A stretch of 64,000 bases of DNA, from NCBI RefSeq assembly GCF_007991455.1, contig NZ_BJYJ01000004.1:124001-188000 (forward strand), written 5' to 3'. Position numbers and translations under genes: made by a program. Positions 33,675-42,257 of the stretch are shown piece after piece (positions within the stretch are counted from its first letter, which is position 1; the number at the start of each line of letters is the position of its first letter). The notes below the pieces were generated by a model. The model was given only the letters and a program-made list of their open reading frames with translations. It was not told the origin of the DNA and ran no database searches. The stretch is from Chryseobacterium hagamense. Lineage in GTDB: Bacteria; Bacteroidota; Bacteroidia; Flavobacteriales; Weeksellaceae.

Positions 33675-34341
33675 CTTTTTTCTTTACTCCATGGAAATCC
33701 TTAAGGTAAAAAGGCTCAAAGTAAGCAATATCTTCAAATTCTTTTCGCTTTATTTTTTCAAGAGTCTTTTTCATTAAGTATCGGGCGGAAGGGTAGACCC
33801 CATCATCAAAACCGGCATTCTGCAGTTGCAGCAGATCTTTTGCCTTAGTGACCCCGTCTCCTACAAAAAGTATTTTTTTATCCCTGTATTCCTCAAAAGA
33901 AGTCTCATCTAAAATTTTAGCTTCGGTGTCAGAAAGCTGCATTCCGTTCCGACCGTCATATACAGCCGTATAAACCTCCATTCTTCTTGCATCGATCATA
34001 GGGATAATACAGTCATAGTTCCGGCCTAAAAAAGGCACAATCATGCTTTCCATGGAATTGACGGCAATCAACGGTACTTTAAGTCCATAGCAGAAACCTT
34101 TGGCCGAAGAAGCACCGATCCGTAGTCCCGTATACGAACCGGGACCTTTACCCAGCGACACAGCCTCGATATCTTTCATTGAAATGCCGGCACCTTCAAG
34201 CGCCCATTCTATGAAAACATGAAGGCTTTCGGACTGTTTGTAGTTTTCAGAAATCTCCTCCGTGACACACAGCATTTTTTCATCATCCGAAATGGCTACC
34301 GAGCAGTTCTTCGAAGAAGTTTCAAGATATAAGATTTTCAT
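33658..34341 (-). CDS. tsaB: tRNA threonylcarbamoyladenosine biosynthesis protein TsaB
   Basis: The 227-aa product is an inactive actin-like-fold partner of TsaD in making t6A at position 37 of ANN-decoding tRNAs. Motifs: ILYLETSSKNCSVAI at the start, SLGKGPGSYTGLRIGASSAKG (about 62-82), and VNSMESM. It lacks the metal-binding residues of TsaD, as expected. The gene is single, with its terminator shared with sprE. The upstream SDR gene ends 86 bases away and may or may not be co-transcribed. Confidence 0.94.
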   Translation of the reverse strand: MKILYLETSSKNCSVAISDDEKMLCVTEEISENYKQSESLHVFIEWALEGAGISMKDIEAVSLGKGPGSYTGLRIGASSAKGFCYGLKVPLIAVNSMESMIVPFLGRNYDCIIPMIDARRMEVYTAVYDGRNGMQLSDTEAKILDETSFEEYRDKKILFVGDGVTKAKDLLQLQNAGFDDGVYPSARYLMKKTLEKIKRKEFEDIAYFEPFYLKDFHGVKKKDKSEE

Positions 34342-34427
34342 TGTTTACAGGTAAATGATTTAACAGTTCAGCAATTGATAGGCAAAAGCTTATTTTACTC
34401 CTGCAAAGGTAAAGCATTATTTGAAAA

Positions 34428-35177
34428 CTATTTTCTGTAAATTGTTCTCGGTTCTGCCTGTGCAGTAGGGTAGATGGTCATATCCGAGATACAGACGTGC
34501 TTCGGTGCATTAACGCAATAGGCAATTGAATCTGCAATATCTTCCGCTCTTAAAGGCTCATACCCTTCATAGACAGTGGCAGCCCTTTCGCTGTCCCCTT
34601 TAAACCTTACCATGGAGAAATCCGTTTCTACGGCGCCGGGCTGGATATTCGTTACTTTGATCCCAAATTCCGTGAGTTCTATTCTCATGCCTTCGGAAAT
34701 AACATCGACAGCTTTTTTGGTGGCACAGTAAACGATACCGTTCGCATACGTCTGTCTTGCCGCTACTGAACTAATGTTTACGACATGGCCTGATTTTCTT
34801 TCTTTCATTCCCGGGATAATCATTTTCGAGACATAGAGCAGGCCTTTCACGTTGCCGTCGATCATGGAATCCCAATCATCTGTTTTTCCGGCTGAAAGAG
34901 GATCCAGGCCATGTGCATTTCCTGCGTTGTTGATCAGCACATCCACAGACTTCCAGTTTTCAGGAAGGGAGGCGATGGCTGTTTCCACTTCCTGCAGATT
35001 CCTGACATCAAAATTTAAACTAAAGACTTCGGTAAATTTAGAAAGTTCCGATTGTACCGATTCCAAAATTTCAGTTCGTCTTCCGCAGATGATGATCCGG
35101 TTTCCCTGTTTTGCCAGGAGCTCGGCCGTTGATTTTCCGATTCCGGAAGTCGCTCCGGTGATTAGTATCGTTTTCAT
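34428..35177 (-). CDS. short-chain dehydrogenase/reductase (YdfG-like)
   Basis: The 249-aa intact classical SDR has cofactor motif GATSGIGKSTAE (7-18), NNAGNAHG, catalytic Ser in ISSVAARQ, and the YCATKKA active-site Tyr/Lys. PGAVETDFS and the later DIADSIAYC follow the pattern of NADP-dependent serine / 3-hydroxy acid dehydrogenases (YdfG). It is the last gene of an overlapping minus-strand operon; its ATG directly follows the stop of the membrane-protein gene (TAAATG). The substrate is unknown, as is usual for this family. Confidence 0.9.
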   Translation of the reverse strand: MKTILITGATSGIGKSTAELLAKQGNRIIICGRRTEILESVQSELSKFTEVFSLNFDVRNLQEVETAIASLPENWKSVDVLINNAGNAHGLDPLSAGKTDDWDSMIDGNVKGLLYVSKMIIPGMKERKSGHVVNISSVAARQTYANGIVYCATKKAVDVISEGMRIELTEFGIKVTNIQPGAVETDFSMVRFKGDSERAATVYEGYEPLRAEDIADSIAYCVNAPKHVCISDMTIYPTAQAEPRTIYRK

Positions 35178-36008
35178 TTATTTTATTTGATTGTTTCTTT
35201 TTGTTATTCTTTTCGTTACATAGGTATAAATCCAAAATTCCAGCCATGGGATCAGCATCAGAATAAACCAAAGCATCATCAGGCTTCCGGCCAAGGTTTT
35301 AAATTGTGATTTTAAAATCATAAGATAGAAATTCCTGATTTTTTCAACAATAGACTTTTCAATATCATCAGGATCAAGGACCAGTAATTGTTTTGTTATT
35401 TTATCAAATTCACGGTAGGAGAGATCCCCGGTAACCTCAACATTCGGTATGGAATTGAGGATGCCGTATACAACCATGGTATTGATGCGGTCACCATACT
35501 GGTCCATAAGCCATGAAGCCATGCGGTTTTTGGGTTGATTGATTATCCCATATTTTGTATCATAGGCTCTTACAAGATCGGTTATCTTTATTTTTGTGTT
35601 TTCATTATTCCTGCTTATTTCCGAAACAACAGTTCTTACTCCTCCGATAAATTCAGCCTTTGCCTTCTGATCTTTAAAGACAGCGCCTACCCCTGAAGAA
35701 TAAATCTGTGAAGAGATGGAAAAACTGTCTTTTTTAAGGGCTTCATAAGATCCCCAGAACAAACCCAGCTGTAATGAAACAAGACCGTTGATGATAAAAA
35801 TAGCCGGAATATACAGCTTGACCAGCCAGTTGTAATATTTCGGAGTCCGGTAAAATGCATTGTATTTCCTCATGATTAAGGTTAACATCAGACTGATGAG
35901 CAGACCCGCAACGAAACAGACGAGGCAGTATAAAAGGATGGTAAGCGGATAATTTCTGATGATGTACAAGACTGCGGAGTACATGCCGTCCCAATCCAGA
36001 TTATGCAT
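35178..36008 (-). CDS. hypothetical membrane protein with three predicted segments
   Basis: This 276-aa protein is not recognised. It has an N-terminal hydrophobic region of two adjacent stretches (about 12-45), another near 62-82 (LYIPAIFIINGLVSLQLGLF) and one close to the C-terminus (LMMLWFILMLIPWLEFWIY, about 243-262). The soluble middle is rich in charged residues. I place the start at the ATG at 36008. A TTG two codons earlier overlaps the yraN stop and is an alternative. Operon partners are YraN, DoxX, LD-carboxypeptidase and an SDR, which do not suggest a shared pathway. Confidence 0.65.
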   Translation of the reverse strand: MHNLDWDGMYSAVLYIIRNYPLTILLYCLVCFVAGLLISLMLTLIMRKYNAFYRTPKYYNWLVKLYIPAIFIINGLVSLQLGLFWGSYEALKKDSFSISSQIYSSGVGAVFKDQKAKAEFIGGVRTVVSEISRNNENTKIKITDLVRAYDTKYGIINQPKNRMASWLMDQYGDRINTMVVYGILNSIPNVEVTGDLSYREFDKITKQLLVLDPDDIEKSIVEKIRNFYLMILKSQFKTLAGSLMMLWFILMLIPWLEFWIYTYVTKRITKRNNQIK

Positions 36009-36010
36009 TT

Positions 36011-36382
36011 TCAATTGGCATCAAATGCTTCAAAAGCATCGGTTATATGTTCGATGGTCAGATTCTTTTCACGGTCAGTAAGCACGGAAATAATATCAAA
36101 GCGTACTTCCTGGTCTTTATTGAATTCTTCCATAAAATGATCGGCCGCGGAAACCAGCCGCTTTATTTTGGTTTTGGTCACCGCTTCCTGAGGCAGCATG
36201 AAAACATCCGTGGAACGTGCTTTTACTTCAACAATGATAATTAAATGATCTTTTTCGGCAATAATATCGATTTCCGCTTTCTGAAACCGGAAATTCCGCA
36301 CCAGGATGGTATAGCCATTCTCCTGTAGATGAGTAGCCGCAAGGTCTTCTGCCGTTTTGCCTAAATCGTTGTGATCTGCCAT
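36011..36382 (-). CDS. YraN-family (UPF0102) putative endonuclease-fold protein
   Basis: The 123-aa product starts at the ATG at 36382, which shares one base with the DoxX-type stop (TAATG). The longer frame from 36406 is not needed. Motifs GKTAEDLAATHLQENGY, then RNFRFQKAEIDIIAEKD and VVEVKARS-like IVEVKARSTD give the restriction-enzyme-like core (E...D...ExK). The family is conserved in nearly all bacteria next to rnhB or elsewhere; its function is poorly defined, with a nuclease role inferred from the fold. Confidence 0.9.
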   Translation of the reverse strand: MADHNDLGKTAEDLAATHLQENGYTILVRNFRFQKAEIDIIAEKDHLIIIVEVKARSTDVFMLPQEAVTKTKIKRLVSAADHFMEEFNKDQEVRFDIISVLTDREKNLTIEHITDAFEAFDAN

Positions 36383-36732
36383 TATTTTCTGAATTGATAA
36401 GCCCACCAGATCAAGCCTACCTGTAAAGGAAGCCTTGCCACTGTAAGCCAGAAATATTTGTGATGAACTTCATAAAACTTTCTTGCCATTTCAATATTAG
36501 CCGGAAATACTGCAATAAAAAGAAAAATACTGAGCCAGGCACCTATCTTCTGAGTCCCGGGAAAAATAAGAAGAAGGCCGCAGAGGATCTCCGCAATACC
36601 GCTGATATAGACCATTTGTAAATGAAAAGGAATATAGGCAGGCATGATTTTAATGAAAATGTTAGGTTTTACAAAATGTAAAATCCCTGCAGAAATTAAT
36701 AAAAAAGAAAGGATAAATTTTGAATATGCCAT
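36382..36732 (-). CDS. DoxX-family membrane protein
   Basis: This 116-aa protein has four hydrophobic segments (about 5-22, 35-60, 62-80 and 95-112), as in DoxX/MauE-type small membrane proteins. The opening SKFILSFLLISAGILHFVKPNIF and the FPANIEMARKFYEVHH stretch are common in the flavobacterial members. Its role is unclear; DoxX proteins are linked to oxidative-stress or thiosulfate-related complexes in some bacteria. The ATG is two bases beyond the LD-carboxypeptidase stop, and its stop overlaps the yraN start, so it lies inside the operon. Confidence 0.82.
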   Translation of the reverse strand: MAYSKFILSFLLISAGILHFVKPNIFIKIMPAYIPFHLQMVYISGIAEILCGLLLIFPGTQKIGAWLSIFLFIAVFPANIEMARKFYEVHHKYFWLTVARLPLQVGLIWWAYQFRK

Positions 36733-36734
36733 CT

Positions 36735-37670
36735 TTATTTTCTGTAACTAATGGATACTGTTTTATCTATTTCCACATGTATTTCTCCTCCTATGATCAA
36801 TGGCCGGTTGTCTCTGATATGTCCGTTCGGGAAGCCGAAAACTACAGGAAAATCATATTTTGCAATCCGTTCTGAAATTAACCGGTATGCGAATTCGTCA
36901 AAGCTTTCCTCATACTGCTTATTTTCTTTTTCATCGCCCATATTCGTCATTCCGCCGATAACCAGACCTGAGATTTTATTAAAGGCACCGGCCAGTTCAA
37001 GGCTCATGATCATCCGGTCCAACGCATAAAAGTTTTCGCCGATATCCTCGATAAAAAGGATTCTATCTTTAAAATCAAAAGAATACTTAGTTCCCAGCAA
37101 CGCATAGATAAGCGCTAAGTTTCCACCCACCAGTTCTCCTTTGATGGAGCCCGGTTTGTTTTTCTCGTGCGGTTGTATGCTGTACTCCGGCAGGCTGCCG
37201 TTTAAAATATCAAAAATAAGATCATAGCTTTCTTCCGTTACCCCAAAGCTGGACGTTTTAACGGTCTGCCCATGGACTGAGGCAAAACCTTTCTTCAGCA
37301 GATAACTCTGGATGACCGTATTATCGGAATATCCAATGTACCATTTCGGATTTTTGGCAAAACCTTTAAGATCAATACCATTGATCAGATGCTGGCATCC
37401 GTATCCTCCCCTGGAAGCCCAGATGGCAGAAATTCCAGGGTCATTCAGTGCCCGGTTCATCTCTTTCAATCTTTCCTCTTCCGTCCCGGCATAACTGTAG
37501 CCATTAGAAAACTTCGTATACAGGTGTTCGCCCAACACAGGTTCGTAACCCTTTTTCCGTATCATTTCAATCCCCTTTTCCAGCTGTGCCGGTTCTACGG
37601 AGCCTGCCGGGGAAATAACGGCTATTGCATCACCTTTTTTAAGGGCTTTTGGAAAGATGATCTCTTTCAT
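36735..37670 (-). CDS. LD-carboxypeptidase (peptidase family S66)
   Basis: This 311-aa protein would cleave the L,D bond before the terminal D-Ala of tetrapeptides during murein recycling. S66 blocks: ARGGYG-like SRGGYGCQHLI, the nucleophile in YIGYSDNTVI (Ser about 117), IEDIGENFYALDRM with the Glu, and FPNGHIRDN with the catalytic His (about 287). No signal peptide, so it is cytoplasmic, as expected for the recycling enzyme. Its ATG overlaps the LysE-type stop by four bases. Some members instead cleave microcin-like substrates (MccF); sequence alone cannot exclude that. Confidence 0.9.
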   Translation of the reverse strand: MKEIIFPKALKKGDAIAVISPAGSVEPAQLEKGIEMIRKKGYEPVLGEHLYTKFSNGYSYAGTEEERLKEMNRALNDPGISAIWASRGGYGCQHLINGIDLKGFAKNPKWYIGYSDNTVIQSYLLKKGFASVHGQTVKTSSFGVTEESYDLIFDILNGSLPEYSIQPHEKNKPGSIKGELVGGNLALIYALLGTKYSFDFKDRILFIEDIGENFYALDRMIMSLELAGAFNKISGLVIGGMTNMGDEKENKQYEESFDEFAYRLISERIAKYDFPVVFGFPNGHIRDNRPLIIGGEIHVEIDKTVSISYRK

Positions 37671-38353
37671 TTGCTTTTTTGGTATTTAATTTCGGTTTTT
37701 TCAGCTTCTTCCAGTCGTTTATCGAACTGATTGAATTTCTTGAAGCTCTGCAGGAAGATGAAAAAACTGAATACGATTAGAATCCCGCCGACAATCCTCC
37801 TGATTCTATTGGCTAAACTTTGCGTTAGTTTATCATGAAACTGCTTGGCCAGGAATATTTTAACCAGATCGATAAAGAGGTAAGTGCCGATAACGATCCC
37901 GATGTATAAAATGAAATTGCCGGTATCCGGATACTGATTCCTTACGGATATCACCGTTACCAGCCAGAAAAGAATGACGCCGACATTGAGGAGATTAAAG
38001 AAAAAACCGTTCATAAAGGTCTTGAAATAATTCTGGTTCATGAATTTTTCTTCACCCGGAATATGCATCTTGGTCTTCGTCACCATCATCACAATTCCAT
38101 AGACGAGGATCAGGATGGCGGTAATCCGGTAAAACCCGGGATGCTTATCAATAAGCGTTACAATGTCCGCACTTGCATAATAGGCTGCCAGAATACAGAG
38201 CAGGTCTGCAGAAATTACCCCCAGGTCCAGTGCCAATGCATGTTTCGGGCCTCTGGAAAAGCTGGTTTCTATCAGAAGGAAAAAGATAGGTCCTATAAAA
38301 ACAAGACTCAGCATGAATCCTAATACAATGGCAGACAATATAAGTTCAAACAT
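37667..38353 (-). CDS. LysE/RhtB-family amino-acid exporter
   Basis: The 228-aa product has six predicted membrane segments spread over the length. The conserved GPIFFLLIETSFSRGPKHALALDLGVISADL (about 21-51) is the family signature, shown here as its core GPIFFLLIETSFSRG. Such proteins export amino acids (lysine, threonine, homoserine and others) with proton or ion antiport. It is the first gene of the operon running to the SDR at 34428. The substrate is not predictable. Confidence 0.85.
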   Translation of the reverse strand: MFELILSAIVLGFMLSLVFIGPIFFLLIETSFSRGPKHALALDLGVISADLLCILAAYYASADIVTLIDKHPGFYRITAILILVYGIVMMVTKTKMHIPGEEKFMNQNYFKTFMNGFFFNLLNVGVILFWLVTVISVRNQYPDTGNFILYIGIVIGTYLFIDLVKIFLAKQFHDKLTQSLANRIRRIVGGILIVFSFFIFLQSFKKFNQFDKRLEEAEKTEIKYQKSK

Positions 38354-38526
38354 TCAGTGGTGTTTTTCGATGAATAAAATTCGTCTATTTATACAAATTT
38401 AAACTTTATGTTTTAAAAAGCAAACAGGAAAATGAATTTGGTTCGCCGGAAACGAAACCGTCGGACTTTCATCAAAATATCCTTGCGGATACTGACTTAT
38501 CCCGACAACAGGGTAGAGTCAAAATA

Positions 38527-38553
38527 AAAAAACCGCAATGGCTTGCGGTTTTT
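38527..38553 (-). terminator. terminator of rnr
   Basis: Stem aaccgcaa / ttgcggtt with a short loop. On the minus strand it is followed by a run of at least seven T. It lies about 20 bases past the rnr stop. Confidence 0.8.
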
Positions 38554-38571
38554 TTATTTTATCTGATTGGT

Positions 38572-40725
38572 TTAGTCTACGATTTTAAAGTCCAGCTGCT
38601 TGGCAATCAGGTTGGCTTTCACTACCTTGATCTGTACATCATCTCCCAGCTGATACCTTTTCCCGTGTCGGGATCCGTATACGGCATGGGTTTTTGCGTC
38701 GTAGGTATAGGAATCATCCATTAAGTCCCTTAATTTAATCAGCCCTTCGGCACCGTTCTCCGGAATCTCTACCCAGAATCCGAACTCCGCAACACCGGAA
38801 ATTACGCCTTTAAATGTTTCCCCCAGATGTTTTTCCATGAACTTCACCTGCATGTATTTGATGGAATCCCTTTCCGCATCGGCAGCCAGCCTTTCCATAG
38901 AGCTGCAGTGCTTGGCTTTATCTTCCAGTTCCGCTTTATTCGGGGATTTTCCGCCGTCCAGGTAGTGCTGGAGGAGACGGTGGGCAATCAGATCGGGATA
39001 ACGCCTGATCGGGGAAGTAAAGTGGCTGTAATAATCGAATCCCAGACCATAGTGGCCGATGGGTTCCGTAGAATAGACCGCTTTGCTCATACTTCTCATG
39101 GCCAGTGTTTCGATCATGTTTTCCTCGCCTTTGCCTTTTACGTCATGCAACAGTTTATTTAAAGATTCCGCCACCTTTTTGGTATTGGCAAGATCCATTT
39201 TATAGCCGAAAGTGGAAACAAAGTCCCTCAGAGATTCCAATTTTGCCGGATCCGGATCGTCGTGAACCCTGTAAATAAAGGTATTCTGGGTAATTTCGCC
39301 CCTTTTGTTCAGTGAAACGAATTCAGATACCTTCTTATTGGCCAGCAACATGAATTCTTCGATCAGGTGATTGGAATCTTTACTGATCTTAAAGTAGACA
39401 CCAATTGGTTCGTTGTTCTCATCCAGATTGAAACGTACCTCGCTCCGGTCGAAAGTAATGGCTCCGTCTTTTATCCTTTTCTGACGCAGGATTTTTGCCA
39501 GTCCGTCGAGAACAAGAATTTCTTCCTTGAAATCGCCGTCTTTCCCCTCGATTCTTTCCTGGGCTTCCTCATAGGTAAACCTCCTGTCGGAATGGATCAC
39601 CGTTCTCCCGAACCATTGCTTTTTTATTTCGGCTTTCTCATTCAGTTCAAAAACAGCAGAGAAGGTGAATTTATCCTCATGCGGACGAAGCGAACAAACA
39701 TCGTTACTCAATACTTCAGGCAGCATCGGTACCACACGGTCTACCAGATACACGGAAGTTGCTCTCTGGTAAGCTTCATCATCCAGCATGGTTCCCGGAA
39801 CTACGTAATGGGAAACATCTGCAATGTGTACACCGATTTCCCAGTTTCCGTTTTCCAGTTTTCTGACGGACAGGGCATCATCAAAATCCTTCGCATCTTT
39901 CGGGTCGATGGTAAAAGTGGTAGTGCCCCGCATATCCCATCTTTTAGCCACTTCTTCGTCATTGATACTTCTGTCGATCTTATCGGCATCCCTTTCCACT
40001 TCTTCAGGGAAAGTATAAGGCAATCCGTATTCTGCAAGAATCGAATGGATCTCCGTTTCATGCTCTCCCGGAGCTCCCAGAACCTGTGTGATTTCCCCCT
40101 GAGGATTTTTATCTCCCGGTCTCCATTCGGTCATTTTTACGATCACTTTATCACCGTCCTGAGCCCCTCCGAAATTTCCTCTCGGGATAAAAATATCGGT
40201 ATTGATGGTCTTTTTATCGCAAACCACAAATCCGAAGTCTTTATGGGGAACCATCTGTAAGGTTCCTACAAATTCCGTTCGTGTTCTTTCCAGAACTTCC
40301 AGCACGGAACCTTCCATTTTCTTTCCTTTATACGTATACGTGACAATCAGGACTTTATCTCCCTGCAATGCATCCTTTACATTTTTGGAGTGGATAAAGA
40401 TATCACCATCCACCCCCTGTACAGTTACATACGCATTCCCGGACTGGTTGAAATCGATCGTCCCCGTTAATGTTCCTTTGATATTAAGGTTAACGATGTA
40501 TTTTCCTTTTTCGCTCTCCTTGATTCTTTCTTCCGCCTGAAGTTTATGAATCGCCTGTATAACAAGTTCCCGCTGTCTGGGATTTTTGTGGTCGATGCCG
40601 TCTGCAATCTGCTTGTAATTGTAGACTTTTGTGGAATTTTCATTCATAAATCTCAGGATCAGTCTGCCGATCTCTCTTAATTTATGGTCGTTTTTCTGAC
40701 TTATATATTTTTTCTTTTTTGCCAT
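38572..40725 (-). CDS. rnr: ribonuclease R
   Basis: The 717-aa exoribonuclease of the RNB/RNase II superfamily degrades structured RNA 3' to 5'. It has an N-terminal helix-turn-helix and cold-shock-like domains, then the RNB core with the catalytic aspartates in DPKDAKDFDDALSV (about 280-293). A C-terminal S1 domain has GVISGVAEFGFWVEIPENG. Near the C-terminus is a Lys-rich end. Length is usual for the Bacteroidota type. It is monocistronic, with a strong terminator. The N-terminal half has no sign of truncation. Confidence 0.95.
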   Translation of the reverse strand: MAKKKKYISQKNDHKLREIGRLILRFMNENSTKVYNYKQIADGIDHKNPRQRELVIQAIHKLQAEERIKESEKGKYIVNLNIKGTLTGTIDFNQSGNAYVTVQGVDGDIFIHSKNVKDALQGDKVLIVTYTYKGKKMEGSVLEVLERTRTEFVGTLQMVPHKDFGFVVCDKKTINTDIFIPRGNFGGAQDGDKVIVKMTEWRPGDKNPQGEITQVLGAPGEHETEIHSILAEYGLPYTFPEEVERDADKIDRSINDEEVAKRWDMRGTTTFTIDPKDAKDFDDALSVRKLENGNWEIGVHIADVSHYVVPGTMLDDEAYQRATSVYLVDRVVPMLPEVLSNDVCSLRPHEDKFTFSAVFELNEKAEIKKQWFGRTVIHSDRRFTYEEAQERIEGKDGDFKEEILVLDGLAKILRQKRIKDGAITFDRSEVRFNLDENNEPIGVYFKISKDSNHLIEEFMLLANKKVSEFVSLNKRGEITQNTFIYRVHDDPDPAKLESLRDFVSTFGYKMDLANTKKVAESLNKLLHDVKGKGEENMIETLAMRSMSKAVYSTEPIGHYGLGFDYYSHFTSPIRRYPDLIAHRLLQHYLDGGKSPNKAELEDKAKHCSSMERLAADAERDSIKYMQVKFMEKHLGETFKGVISGVAEFGFWVEIPENGAEGLIKLRDLMDDSYTYDAKTHAVYGSRHGKRYQLGDDVQIKVVKANLIAKQLDFKIVD

Positions 40726-41183
40726 TTTAATTTATTTAATTAATCTCTTCACAATCCGTTATTTAATTTTTGTGAAATTTAATTTGCTGTATCAGCTCTG
40801 CTATCGGATGTGATTTTTTATTCTGTCTCTATATTTATTGAAAGCTTTATTAACGCCGATTTCTTTTATTACAAGATTTTACTCTACTCCGCATAGAGAA
40901 ATAGTTTTAAACAAAACCCTACTGCAGACATCTGATCTATTGTATCATCAATATAGAATGACGACATCAATTATCCTTCCAATTCTATTATAACGGAAGT
41001 TTTAGGTTTGTATAAATGTAATACAAATATGGAGAAGAATGGATACAACCTTGAAGGAAATGTACTTTTACCATTTCATCAGGTTAACTGGAAATAACAG
41101 GTGGTAAACCTGCCGGACGCTGCAAATATACAAAATAAAAAACTAAATAAGGCTTGTAATATGATTTACAAGCCTTTATCGGT
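40726..41183. other. intergenic gap, nothing recognised
   Basis: These 458 AT-rich bases between rnr and rpiB contain the rpiB terminator (41149-41176). They show no other repeat, promoter cluster or reading frame. Confidence 0.5.
41149..41176 (-). terminator. terminator of rpiB
   Basis: Perfect 11-bp stem aaggcttgtaa (41149-41159) / ttacaagcctt (41166-41176). The minus-strand T-rich tail is broken by other bases. Confidence 0.65.
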
Positions 41184-41618
41184 CTAGCAGAATGCAATTT
41201 TATCAACCCGGTTCTGGTGTCTTCCGCCTTCGAAATCCGTAGCAAGGAATTTATCGGCAATCTCCATAGCCAGTTCCTTAGATATAAAGCGGGCCGGAAT
41301 GGAAATCATGTTCGCATCGTTATGCTGTCTCGCCAGCGATGCAATCTCCGGCATCCAGCACAGCGCGCAGCGGATCTTCTGATGTTTGTTGGCCGTAATC
41401 TGAACCCCGTTTCCGCTGCCGCAGATTAAGATTCCCAGTTCGTTTTCACCGTTCTCCACAGACGTTGCTGCAGGATGAACAAAGTCCGGATAATCCACAC
41501 TGTCTGTGGAAAACGTTCCAAAATCCTGAATATCAAATCTTTCTGAAAGATAGTTCTTCACAATCTCTTTATATTCATAGCCTGCATGGTCTGCAGCGAT
41601 TGCTATTTTTCTTTTCAT
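41184..41618 (-). CDS. rpiB: ribose-5-phosphate isomerase B
   Basis: The 144-aa product starts at the ATG at 41618 (MKRKIAIAADHAGYEYK). The frame extends 12 codons upstream, but these are not part of the family. The phosphate-binding ADHAGYEYKE and the substrate loop GSGNGVQITANKHQKIR are typical, with the active-site His in the second block. It interconverts ribose 5-phosphate and ribulose 5-phosphate in the pentose-phosphate pathway. A DnaA-box cluster lies just upstream of its start. Confidence 0.93.
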   Translation of the reverse strand: MKRKIAIAADHAGYEYKEIVKNYLSERFDIQDFGTFSTDSVDYPDFVHPAATSVENGENELGILICGSGNGVQITANKHQKIRCALCWMPEIASLARQHNDANMISIPARFISKELAMEIADKFLATDFEGGRHQNRVDKIAFC

Positions 41619-41639
41619 AATTTTCGTATTAAGCCTTTT

Positions 41640-42070
41640 TTTAGATTTATTCACACAAATTTAAGTATAATGTGGATAAGTCTTAAATTTTTGGGAATTA
41701 AATGTGAAATGGCTTGTGAGTAAATGTTGAAAAAAGAGGGAAAGTAAATCTTTCGTAACATTGAAAAATTTTGTAATGAAGATTGGCATCAGAAAATCCA
41801 ATATATTTTTTCACAAAGTTTTCTGGAGAAACTCCCATGGTTTTCCATATTTACTTTATCCATATTCCATTTTGTGGAAAATTACTCACAATTATGGATA
41901 ACTGTGTTAAATATTTCATTTACAACACCTTGTAATGTAGATAAAATGTGAGTTACGGTCTGATTCATTATCAGAAAGTATTAACGCAGAATTTATCCCC
42001 GAAACTCACAACACTCAACAACAGTACCCATTTATTTTTTTTAAGAGAAAAGAAAATATGTTGATTGATG
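41640..42070. other. candidate replication origin (oriC): DnaA-box cluster and AT-rich stretch
   Basis: Between rpiB and pgk there are two perfect DnaA boxes: TTATTCACA at 41647-41655 (+) and TGTGGATAA at 41671-41679, which is TTATCCACA on the minus strand. One-mismatch boxes lie at 41715-41723, 41856-41864, 41873-41881, 41882-41890 and 41893-41901. The heptamer ACTCACA or its complement occurs four times (41715, 41884, 41946, 42004). An AT-rich stretch (42026-42060) could be the unwinding element. Two parS sites lie 2.9 and 4.8 kb away. No other origin signal was found in the window. Confidence 0.6.
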
Positions 42071-42140
42071 TATGTTGAGGCTGCGGGAAACTTTTTGAAA
42101 ACTTTTCAACGGCTGTCTCGTCCTGAAAATTTTAAAATCT

Positions 42141-42148
42141 TACATTTG
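42141..42148 (+). promoter_or_regulatory. -7 promoter box upstream of pgk
   Basis: TACATTTG fits TAnnTTTG, 110 bases before the pgk ATG. A 25-codon reading frame (42171-42248) fills most of the leader. Confidence 0.4.
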
Positions 42149-42257
42149 TGAAACGAAAATCGAAAAGAGCATGAAACCGAACTGTCCGGAAAATTTTAAC
42201 GGAAATCTTTTCCTGGAACCGGTTCTGCTTTGCCCCGAAAAAATATAAAATGTACAT

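Noticed and set aside
39367..40260. 297-codon plus-strand frame opposite rnr
   Set aside because: It is the antisense shadow of ribonuclease R, which has all catalytic motifs on the minus strand.
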